A DNA stretch of 5,574 nt from contig DBXA01000148.1 in NCBI GenBank assembly GCA_002309235.1, positions 5,995-11,568 of the forward strand, written 5' to 3'. Origin of the DNA: Christensenella sp. UBA1224 (GTDB taxonomy: Bacteria > Bacillota > Clostridia > Christensenellales > Aristaeellaceae). Below, piece by piece: positions 1-5,541 of the stretch (the first letter of the stretch is position 1; each line of letters starts with the position of its first letter). The position numbers and the translations under genes are program-made. The notes under the pieces were generated by a model, which saw nothing but the letters and a program-made list of their open reading frames with translations, did not search any database and had not been told where the DNA came from.

Positions 1-1551
1 ATGAGCCAGACAGGCATGGTACAGAGCTATGCCTATGATAATTGCGGCAGGATCATAAGCTGGACGTGCAATAATAAGGTATGCTCTTATGAATACGATG
101 CCATAGGCCAGCTGATACGTGTAAACGACGAAAAGGACCCGAGAGGCGGAACCGACGGAACCACCTGGACGTACGAATACGACAACGGCGGGAACATAAC
201 ATACCGCAGGAAGTACGCGTATATGGAGGGGGCTCTGCCGAGCGCGCCGCTGGAAACGACGGCTTACAGCTATGCCGCCGACTGGAAGGACAAGCTGACG
301 GGATATACGGTAACGGACAGCAATAACAATACCACTGAGACAACGATCGGCAGCGACAGTATCGGGAATATCACGGGCGACGGAACGTGGAGCTATACGT
401 GGCAGGCGGGGCGTCGTCTCGCAGGGATGACGAAAACCGGAACATCCATTTCCTATCTGTACGATGAAAACGGTCAGAGGATCCGAAAGAGCGTTACGGA
501 GAACGGCATAACGACGGATACCTTCTATACGGTAGCAGAGAAATCCGTCACGCATGTGCGGAAGGGCTCAGACAACCTGCATATCTTCTATGCCAACGGG
601 AAACCTAGCCATTGCAGCTATAACGGGACCATGTACAGTTACGTCTACAGCCTGCAGGGAGACGTGCTGGGGCTGAAGAACAGCGCGGGAACGCTGGTGG
701 TCACATATCTGTACGACGCCTGGGGAAAAGAGATCAGCCGGGGAGGCACGCTTGCCAGTACGCTCGGCGCGATCAATCCGTTCAGGTATCGGGGGTATGT
801 GTTTGATGGAGAAACAGGATTATACTATGTTTGCAGTCGCTATTATGAGTATGTCCTATGCCGATGGATAAACGCAGATGATATATCTTATTTGTTAGAC
901 AAAGCTGGTCACACTGAAGAAAATCTGTTCTCTTATTGCTTAAATGATCCGGTGGCATATAGTGATCCGAGTGGAGAGTTCGCAATTACCACTGCAATTT
1001 TCGTTGGCTCATTAATTCTTAGTGCAGTGTCAGCGTTATACACAGGGTATAAGATGCGTGAGGCTGGAGCAAGCTGGGGAGATACCATCGCATATTCTGC
1101 AAGAAATGGTTTGGGTACATTTTGTACAGTATATACATTGGGTATGTGTACGTATGAATTCTATTGTGAGATGTGTTGGTATTATGGATATACGCCTGCT
1201 ACCCATATTGGAAGCTTTGAGAAAGAACTTCAGAAGGCAGCAGACATAGCCAATGATTCCATAGAAGGATTTGGGCATGTGGTTGGAACCAAGAAGCATG
1301 CTGTTTTTAAAGACGTTGTTGACAAATACGGCAATTCAAGGATTGGTACAGAAGTATCTTTTTCAGAAGGAGGCTGTGTACATCATGGCTTTTCGAATAG
1401 CATTCGCTTTGATGTGATGAAATATAATGGAAGAGGGTATCCACTGCAAGCATGGGACTTTAAAACCGGAGGTGCAATACTTACACCCAAAAGAATTAAT
1501 ACTATGTTGCAAAAATCCGGCTTGCCTATCACAATCAAAATGATAAAGTAA
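1..1551 (+). CDS. RHS/YD-repeat polymorphic toxin, 3' part (5' end outside window)
   Basis: This is the C-terminal 516 residues of an RHS/YD-repeat protein, a family of large surface or secreted shells that carry a variable toxin at the C-terminus and act in contact-dependent competition. YD-type repeats are visible at residues 11-40 (YAYDNCGRI, YEYDAIGQL), 57-66, 118-128, 131-142 (TWQAGRRLAGM), 151-162 (YLYDENGQRIR) and 235-245 (YLYDAWGKEIS). The core ends with NPFRYRGY (259-266), SRYYEYVLCRWINADD (279-294) and DPSG (322-325). A hydrophobic linker (about 327-349) and a C-terminal toxin tip (about 425-516) follow. The frame is open from base 1, and family members usually exceed 1000 residues, so the ATG at base 1 is probably an internal Met and the gene is cut by the window edge. 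Bases after about 790 are clearly more AT-rich than those before. A candidate immunity gene follows 80 bases downstream. The family call is firm; the exact toxin activity is less so. Confidence 0.93.
   Translation: MSQTGMVQSYAYDNCGRIISWTCNNKVCSYEYDAIGQLIRVNDEKDPRGGTDGTTWTYEYDNGGNITYRRKYAYMEGALPSAPLETTAYSYAADWKDKLTGYTVTDSNNNTTETTIGSDSIGNITGDGTWSYTWQAGRRLAGMTKTGTSISYLYDENGQRIRKSVTENGITTDTFYTVAEKSVTHVRKGSDNLHIFYANGKPSHCSYNGTMYSYVYSLQGDVLGLKNSAGTLVVTYLYDAWGKEISRGGTLASTLGAINPFRYRGYVFDGETGLYYVCSRYYEYVLCRWINADDISYLLDKAGHTEENLFSYCLNDPVAYSDPSGEFAITTAIFVGSLILSAVSALYTGYKMREAGASWGDTIAYSARNGLGTFCTVYTLGMCTYEFYCEMCWYYGYTPATHIGSFEKELQKAADIANDSIEGFGHVVGTKKHAVFKDVVDKYGNSRIGTEVSFSEGGCVHHGFSNSIRFDVMKYNGRGYPLQAWDFKTGGAILTPKRINTMLQKSGLPITIKMIK
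1273..1548 (+). other. Predicted PD-(D/E)XK-type nuclease toxin tip of the RHS protein
   Basis: This sub-region covers residues 425-516. It begins with a GTKKH motif (429-433), then E451 in TEVSF, D471 in SIRFDV, and D486-K488 in AWDFKTG, followed by a basic helix-like end (TPKRINTMLQKSG). An acidic residue, then a strand ending in D, then DxK followed by TG is the arrangement of PD-(D/E)XK restriction-endonuclease-fold toxins seen at the ends of RHS and wall-associated proteins. These cleave nucleic acid in target cells. The motif residues are seen directly; the fold and nuclease activity are inferred from them. An unrelated fold that happens to carry these residues cannot be excluded without a profile search. 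Confidence 0.55.
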
Positions 1552-1617
1552 ATTTAATAAAACCTATGCAGAAAAGAGAATAATCATAGTACGCTGTTTC
1601 CTGTGTAATTCATTTAC

Positions 1618-1623
1618 AAGGAG
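1618..1623 (+). promoter_or_regulatory. Ribosome binding site of the candidate immunity gene
   Basis: AAGGAG lies 8 bases before the ATG at 1632. It is the strongest Shine-Dalgarno in the window and fixes the start of the 229-residue gene. No convincing promoter or terminator is visible in the 80-base gap after the toxin gene, so the two are probably co-transcribed. Confidence 0.8.
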
Positions 1624-1631
1624 TTATTCAT

Positions 1632-2321
1632 ATGAGCACTCCGGAAACTATAATAAACAGACAACTGAAAGAACTTGGTTTTCTGAAAAAGGGACGCAGT
1701 CAGATGTACTGCAAAATAGACGATATTATAGCTTTGGTTTGTTATGAACACTTATCATTTGGACTATGCGTTGATTTTACTATCTATCCTTTATTCCTGC
1801 CATGTTTGGGGATTATTCATTTCACGTATGGCGGCAGGTTAAGCTTCATGTTCCCTGATATTTCAGTCCTCCACAAGGAGGCTGCGGAAGAAGAAAAAAA
1901 CGAATACTGTGAGACGGCAGTTAATCATATCAAATATGATCTCCTGCCGCTTGTATATTCGCTTTCAACAGCCGAAAAGCTCTGCGCTTTTTCGGAAAAA
2001 GCTTCTAAACCGTTCCCGTTCGGAAGAAGGAACAGGCTGTTTGTCCGCTGTCCGCCGGAAAGAATAAAGTACCTTTTCATGTATAGCTGCATTTATATGG
2101 GAGAGTATGAAAAAGCGCAGAAAGCAGCCAAGAACTATATCAAAGCAATGAAGAAATGCAAATGGCTGATAGAAAGCCTGATAAAGGAGAAGATAATCGA
2201 AGGGGAAGCAATCATCGATCTCCTTGAAAAAGGTCAATATCAGGAATTAAGAGAAAAACTAAATAAAAATGTGGAAGATCATATTGCCTTCTTTACCCAG
2301 CCTAAGAAGCGGGTGAAATGA
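1632..2321 (+). CDS. Candidate immunity protein, DUF4304-like
   Basis: A 229-residue soluble protein with no signal peptide. The N-terminus (LKELGFLKKGRSQMYCKIDD, residues 12-31) has the pattern of DUF4304-type proteins: a helix, then a GFxKKGxxxY turn, then a strand. The next strands (33-66, CYEHLSFGLCVDFTIYP onward) also fit. The C-terminal half (about 142-215) is mostly charged helices, with a TPR-like MYSCIYMGEYEKAQKAAKNY segment at 150-169. It follows an RHS toxin by 80 bases on the same strand and shares the low GC of the toxin tip, which is the usual position for a cognate immunity gene. The DUF4304 resemblance is from memory of the family pattern, not a search. The immunity role is inferred from position. 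It would act in the cytoplasm by binding the toxin tip. Confidence 0.72.
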   Translation: MSTPETIINRQLKELGFLKKGRSQMYCKIDDIIALVCYEHLSFGLCVDFTIYPLFLPCLGIIHFTYGGRLSFMFPDISVLHKEAAEEEKNEYCETAVNHIKYDLLPLVYSLSTAEKLCAFSEKASKPFPFGRRNRLFVRCPPERIKYLFMYSCIYMGEYEKAQKAAKNYIKAMKKCKWLIESLIKEKIIEGEAIIDLLEKGQYQELREKLNKNVEDHIAFFTQPKKRVK

Positions 2322-2438
2322 TTTGGCAAAGCTCCTCTATGTTTTTTTAAAGATAAATAAAGATGATGATGGTGACTTTCAGATGGAAATTTAAATGAAA
2401 ATGAGATGTTCTATTTTATTACTAATAAATAGAGATGA
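2322..2438 (+). other. AT-rich spacer with possible coding debris
   Basis: This stretch is AT-rich, has stops in all frames and shows no clear terminator. A 23-codon frame runs from a TTG at 2323 to a TAA at 2392-2394 (ending INKDDDGDFQMEI). An overlapping frame from 2376 reads LSDGNLNENEMFYFITNK before TAG at 2430. The DGNL pattern could be another scrap of RHS repeat, and this frame is the same one that carries the RHS remnant downstream. Neither piece has a ribosome binding site. It is best read as decayed coding sequence or spacer. Confidence 0.35.
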
Positions 2439-2667
2439 GAGAAACACCACCAGAAACTTACTATCCGAGAGGACAGTGCAAATGATGATAACGGCAGGTT
2501 AGCAAACTTGACGTGTAACAATAAGAAATGCTCCTACAGGTAGATAATGAATAACGGAACATACAGCATTCACTGTGATAATGGGGTGTGGAACGTTATA
2601 GGAGACAAATGAGATGGGGCAGCCGAGACGTCAGGCAATGACGGGGGGAGGCAATTAGAGAGCTTCG
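2439..2667 (+). pseudogene. Degenerate RHS/YD-repeat remnant
   Basis: One frame (codons starting at 2439, 2442 and so on) contains three RHS-like segments broken by TAG at 2541-2543 and TGA at 2610-2612. The first, NGRLANLTCNNKKCSY (2490-2537), matches residues 14-30 of the intact RHS protein (CGRIISWTCNNKVCSY); the DNA is also clearly similar, with TGACGTGTAACAATAAG against GGACGTGCAATAATAAG. The second, NNGTYSIHCDNGVWNVIGD (2550-2606), resembles the WTYEYDNGGNIT / GNITGDG region. The third, GNDGGRQLESF (2634-2666), resembles the WQAGRRLAGM motif. The order is the same as in the intact gene, but the intervening sequence is shorter. There is no start codon with a ribosome binding site. It is either a decayed tandem RHS cassette or the leftover of a displaced tip. 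The first segment is the strongest evidence; the other two alone would be weak. Confidence 0.72.
2574..2582 (+). promoter_or_regulatory. Possible extended -10 element upstream of the ABC operon
   Basis: TGTGATAAT matches the extended -10 form TGnTATAAT with one mismatch, about 86 bases before the first permease start. The sequence 17 bases upstream (ACGGAA) is a poor -35. The element lies inside the RHS remnant, where GATAAT encodes an Asp-Asn of the repeat, so coincidence is quite possible. It is the best promoter candidate seen for the operon. Confidence 0.2.
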
Positions 2668-3471
2668 ATGAAGATGAGACAGAGGGCCCTTTGGTGGGGC
2701 CTGCCGCTGCTCACGGTATTCCTGGTGGCGCAGATCATCCCGTTTTTCTACTCGGCCTGGTATTCGCTGCTGGATAATGCCTTCAGCCGCAGGTATATCG
2801 GGTTTGAGAATTACGGGAGGATGTTTGAAAACGAGTATTTCCGCCTGGCGATGGGCAACACCGGCAGGTTTGTATTGACGGCGGTACCGCTTTTGACGGT
2901 GACAGCCCTTCTGCTCGCCCAGTGCTTCCGGCAGGCGCGGGCGGACAGGGCGGTACTGCTGCCCGTCATGCCCGCCCTCATCCCATCGGCTTCCATAGCC
3001 ATCATATTCGGTCATACATTTGCCGCGGAGGGTATCGTGCGCTTCCTGGGAGAGGGAGGCGCGCGGTACGCTTCGCTTGTCGTCGTATTTATCTGGAAAA
3101 ATACGGGGCTTATCTTCCTCGCGCTCCTCTCCGCCATGTACATGGTGCCCGGGTCGCTCTATGAGGCGGCGGAGCTGGACGGAGCGGGAGCGGTGCGCAG
3201 ATTCCTTTCGATCACGATACCCAACATAGCGGGCACGATCGTCTTCTCCGTGGTATACGCTGTGATGCAGGCGTTCCGCGTGTTCAAGGAGGCGTATCTC
3301 ATGTACGGCGCGTACCCGGGGGACAGCGTCTATATGCTGCAGCACTATATGAACAACCATTTCACAAAGCTGGAATTCCAGGCGGTGGCATCCGCGGGAA
3401 CGGTGTTCACGCTCCTTTGCCTGTTGATCGTAAGCTTTGCCGGGATATGGGGAGAGAGGCCGGGCAGATGA
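2668..3471 (+). CDS. ABC importer permease, MalF/UgpA type
   Basis: A 267-residue inner-membrane permease of the carbohydrate-type ABC importer family (binding-protein-dependent transport inner membrane component). About six membrane spans can be placed: 9-28, 66-86, 99-119, 135-157, 187-205 and 240-261. The cytoplasmic EAA loop is canonical: EAAELDGAGAVRRFLSITIP at 166-185, with the conserved Gly at 172. The later QAFRVFKEAYLMYGAYPGDS (201-220) matches the family's FxxFxxxYxxTxGGPxxxT region. Length is slightly short for the family (usually near 290) because the N-terminal cytoplasmic tail is minimal. An in-frame TAG at 2656-2658 rules out a longer start. ATG 2668 is chosen, with ATG 2674 an alternative; neither has a good Shine-Dalgarno, as GGGGGAGG at 2643-2650 is 17 bases away. 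It forms an operon with the next permease by a 4-base overlap. The substrate cannot be read from the sequence. Confidence 0.9.
   Translation: MKMRQRALWWGLPLLTVFLVAQIIPFFYSAWYSLLDNAFSRRYIGFENYGRMFENEYFRLAMGNTGRFVLTAVPLLTVTALLLAQCFRQARADRAVLLPVMPALIPSASIAIIFGHTFAAEGIVRFLGEGGARYASLVVVFIWKNTGLIFLALLSAMYMVPGSLYEAAELDGAGAVRRFLSITIPNIAGTIVFSVVYAVMQAFRVFKEAYLMYGAYPGDSVYMLQHYMNNHFTKLEFQAVASAGTVFTLLCLLIVSFAGIWGERPGR
3451..3459 (+). promoter_or_regulatory. Ribosome binding site and ATGA stop-start coupling for second permease
   Basis: GGAGAGAGG sits 8 bases before ATG 3468. The stop TGA (3469-3471) of the first permease overlaps this ATG as ATGA, a classic translational coupling arrangement. This is why the start at 3468 is preferred over an in-frame ATG at 3417, which would add 17 residues rich in charged amino acids and lacks a comparable site. 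Confidence 0.65.
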
Positions 3472-4331
3472 AGAAGAAGGCGCTGCATTTGATCGGGAAA
3501 GGCCTTGTATGCCTCGTCTCCCTTGTATACATACTGCCGGTGCTGTTCGTGGCGCTCCAGTCCCTGATACCGCCGGAGGAGATAGGGGAGCTGTATGCGA
3601 ACGCGGAGAGCGAGGTATACGGTCTGCTCCTTCCGAGGCTGCTGCCGAGGGCGATTTCCCTCCGGCAGTATTACGAGATACTGTTGGCGCATTCGGAGTA
3701 CATGCTCTCCTTCTGGTCGAGCGCGCTGCTCTCTTTGGAGTGCACGGCTGTGTGCACGGGCCTCGCGCTGCTGCTGGGGTATGTGCTCACGGTATCCAGG
3801 TTCCCCCTGAGGCAGGCTGTGATACGGTTGATCGCGGTGCTGATGCTGCTGCCGTGGCAGGCGGTGATGCTGCCGGAATACATACTGACAAGATGGATGG
3901 GCCTGTACGATAAGCGGGCCGCATTGATCGTGGTGCAGGGAATGTCCTCCTTCAGCGTGTTTCTGATGATACAGTTCATGAAGGGGATACCGGGCGAGCT
4001 GATAGACGCCGCATCGCTGGATACGAATTCGAACATAAGGGTGCTCATGAGGGTGGTATGCCCCATGGTGGTGCCCGGGATACTCGCCTGCGCGGTGATA
4101 GCGTTCTCGGAGAGCTGGAACATGCTGGAGCAGCCGATGACGCTCCTGGAGAACGAGGCGCTGTACCCCATGTCCGTGATACTGTACAATATCAATACGG
4201 AGCATATCGGCATAGCGTTTGCCGGCTGCGCGGTATATATGACGCCGATATTCGTGATATGGGCCCTTTTCGGCGACAGGGTGACACAGGGGCTGGAAAC
4301 GGCGGGAAGGCTGGGCATCGGAAATGAATGA
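3468..4331 (+). CDS. ABC importer permease, MalG/UgpE type
   Basis: A 287-residue partner permease. The N-terminus MKKKALHLIGKGLVCLVSLV gives a short basic tail and first span (about 9-31), with further spans near 81-109, 117-137, 151-171, 199-215 and 250-270. The EAA loop is present but divergent: DAASLDTNSNIRVLMRVVCP (180-199), where the near-invariant Gly after the Asp is replaced by Thr. The C-terminal QGLETAGRLG (273-282) corresponds to the family's QGLTAGAVKG ending, and FSESWNMLEQPM (213-224) to its WNxFxxPL motif. A large extracellular loop follows span 1 (32-75), as in MalG-like proteins. It should form the heterodimeric channel with the preceding gene product. The ATPase is not in the window; shared MsmX-type ATPases serve such importers in Bacillota, so its absence here is not decisive. 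The stop overlaps the next gene by 8 bases. Confidence 0.9.
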   Translation: MKKKALHLIGKGLVCLVSLVYILPVLFVALQSLIPPEEIGELYANAESEVYGLLLPRLLPRAISLRQYYEILLAHSEYMLSFWSSALLSLECTAVCTGLALLLGYVLTVSRFPLRQAVIRLIAVLMLLPWQAVMLPEYILTRWMGLYDKRAALIVVQGMSSFSVFLMIQFMKGIPGELIDAASLDTNSNIRVLMRVVCPMVVPGILACAVIAFSESWNMLEQPMTLLENEALYPMSVILYNINTEHIGIAFAGCAVYMTPIFVIWALFGDRVTQGLETAGRLGIGNE

Positions 4332-5373
4332 GAAGAAACACCCGTTTATAAAGGGTATCGCCATAGCGCTCATGCTGATCCTGATCGGCTGCACCTTCGC
4401 GGCGCGGCCCTTGCAGAACAGCATGACTGCAAAGGTAAACGTGATGACGGCGAAGAAGAGGCGCATGGAATTCCGCGAGACCGTCATCGGGGAAGAATGG
4501 TATACGGAGGATATGCGGGAGATCTCGATCCCGTATTCCCTTGACGCGGGGCTGAAGGTGGAGGCAGTCTACGTGAGCCGCCTGGACCGCGTAACGGAAG
4601 GGGATGCCCTTGTGCGCTTTACGGCCGCGAGCGGTCTCAGGGCCCTGGACAGGGCGGAGACGGCGCTTTTAAGGGCGCGCATCGCCTACAGGGCGTATGT
4701 GGAGGAAAACGGGACGCCGGAGACGGACCAGTACAGGATACTGGAAAAGGAATACGCGCAGGCGGAAGGCGCGTACAACGCCCTGATGGAGCTGCGCGCG
4801 AAGCAATGGACGCTGTGCGCGGATCGGGTAGGCAGCATAGCGGAAATGAACGTATACTCGGGAAGCGTGTATACGGGCATGGAGCCCCTGTGCGCAGTCT
4901 GCGGTCCCGGGAAGGAGCTGAGCGTATGCGTGCCCGTTGCGGAGAAATGGCAAAGGCTCATGGAGGAATACGGCGTAAGCGTGTCGATAAGGTATGAGGA
5001 TACGGAATACCCGGCGGAATGGACCGTGACGGAGAGGCGGGGGAGCAGCCTGTACGCGCGGCTGCGCGTGGAAGGAGCACCCGCGGATATGATAGGCCTG
5101 AGGAGCGTGGAACTGTACGCCATGAGCGATGGGAACACGTATATCGTGCCGCTGAAAGCCCTGCAGGGAGACAGCGTGTTCATCCTGGAGGAGACGGAAG
5201 GATATTTCGGGAAGGAATACGTTGCCCGGCAGGTGACGGTGGAAACGGGGAAGGACAACGGTTCGGAGGTGCAGATACTGAGCGGCCTCAAGCAGGGAGA
5301 TAAGGTGATCACCGATGTGCTCGGGGGACGTGCACTCTACGATGGCGAAAAGGTCTTAAGGGATATCGGGTGA
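4324..5373 (+). CDS. HlyD/RND-type membrane fusion (adaptor) protein, putative lipoprotein
   Basis: A 349-residue exported protein. The N-terminus is basic (MNEKKHPFIK), then hydrophobic (11-22), ending in the lipobox-like LIGC with Cys23, so it may be lipid-anchored on the outer face of the membrane; an uncleaved anchor is the alternative. The domain order is that of periplasmic adaptor proteins: a first lipoyl half (about 66-100, VEAVYVSRLDRVTEGDALVRF), a short alpha-helical hairpin (about 103-160), a second lipoyl half (about 162-193, GSIAEMNVYSGSVYTGMEPL), a beta barrel (about 198-265), and a membrane-proximal domain (about 272-345) with IVPLKAL, VARQVTVETG and the diagnostic ILSGLKQGDKVITD (318-331). 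Such adaptors normally serve MacB-like or RND exporters, yet here the gene overlaps an importer permease by 8 bases. A GGAAGG at 4305-4310 is 13 bases from ATG 4324. The architecture is clear; the partner and cargo are unknown. Confidence 0.82.
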   Translation: MNEKKHPFIKGIAIALMLILIGCTFAARPLQNSMTAKVNVMTAKKRRMEFRETVIGEEWYTEDMREISIPYSLDAGLKVEAVYVSRLDRVTEGDALVRFTAASGLRALDRAETALLRARIAYRAYVEENGTPETDQYRILEKEYAQAEGAYNALMELRAKQWTLCADRVGSIAEMNVYSGSVYTGMEPLCAVCGPGKELSVCVPVAEKWQRLMEEYGVSVSIRYEDTEYPAEWTVTERRGSSLYARLRVEGAPADMIGLRSVELYAMSDGNTYIVPLKALQGDSVFILEETEGYFGKEYVARQVTVETGKDNGSEVQILSGLKQGDKVITDVLGGRALYDGEKVLRDIG

Positions 5374-5423
5374 AGAAGAATGAATTGGCGCAGGGCGGCT
5401 TGAATTGCTGCTGCGCAGCGTGA
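5370..5423 (+). CDS. Possible 17-residue micro-ORF at operon end
   Basis: A GTG at 5370 overlaps the adaptor stop as GTGA and has AAGGGA (5358-5363) six bases upstream, an arrangement typical of coupled operon genes. It would encode VKKNELAQGGLNCCCAA and stop at 5421-5423. The three consecutive Cys are unusual, but the coding lies in GC-rich repetitive sequence (the 20-base periodicity), so it may be chance or the first codons of a gene destroyed by the repeats. No peptide family is recognised. Confidence 0.2.
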   Translation: MKKNELAQGGLNCCCAA

Positions 5424-5440
5424 ATTGGCTTTTGTTCTCG
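5381..5440 (+). repeat. Three-fold 20-base periodic repeat (TGAATTG start)
   Basis: TGAATTG occurs at 5381, 5401 and 5421, exactly 20 bases apart. Units 1 and 2 agree at 14 of 20 positions; unit 3 shares TGAATTGGC with unit 1 and then diverges into the 14-base repeat array. Unit 2 includes the perfect 10-base palindrome GCTGCGCAGC (5410-5419). No known element is recognised. Confidence 0.5.
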
Positions 5441-5541
5441 CCTGCGGTGTCTCGCCTGCGGTGTCTCGACTGCGGGCTCTCGACTGCGGTCTCAGTCAGG
5501 CACGGCTCTGAATCCACACCGTGGAAGTCTCGCCTGCGGGC
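5436..5541 (+). repeat. 14-base GC-rich tandem repeat, four adjacent copies plus one displaced
   Basis: Adjacent copies are TCTCGCCTGCGGTG (5436-5449 and 5450-5463), TCTCGACTGCGGGC (5464-5477) and TCTCGACTGCGGTC (5478-5491). A fifth copy, TCTCGCCTGCGGGC, is at 5528-5541 after a 36-base spacer. Further partial TCTCG starts occur at 5557 and 5566, so the array probably continues beyond the window. Variation is confined mainly to position 6 (C/A) and positions 13-14. The spacer includes a small TCCAC/GTGGA hairpin (5513-5525). The unit is not a multiple of three, and no CRISPR-like spacing is present. Function and family are unknown. Confidence 0.85.

Noticed and set aside
2318..2350. Short frame starting ATG 2318, overlapping the immunity stop as ATGA (MIWQSSSMFF)
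   Set aside because: Only ten codons, no separate ribosome binding site, and no recognisable product.
2395..2502. 35-codon frame starting MKMRCSILLL
   Set aside because: No Shine-Dalgarno, and its second half overlaps the RHS remnant in a different frame; likely chance.
2508..2548. Promoter-like TTGACG with a downstream GATAAT
   Set aside because: The spacing between the two hexamers is 29 bases, far from 16-18, and TTGACG is part of the RHS-like codons (LT of NLTCNNK).
3345..4487. Long minus-strand open frame of 380 codons, and another at 2596-3360 of 254 codons
   Set aside because: Both are antisense to the clear permease genes, are rich in His, Arg and Gln with no recognisable domain, and arise from the GC-rich third positions of the plus-strand genes.
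5407..5433. Possible terminator after the operon: GCTGC-TGC-GCAGC stem followed by TTTT
   Set aside because: The stem is only five base pairs and the T-run starts about 11 bases after it, so it does not fit a normal intrinsic terminator.
5436..5541. CRISPR array
   Set aside because: Four copies are directly adjacent with no spacers, the unit is only 14 bases, and no cas gene is present.
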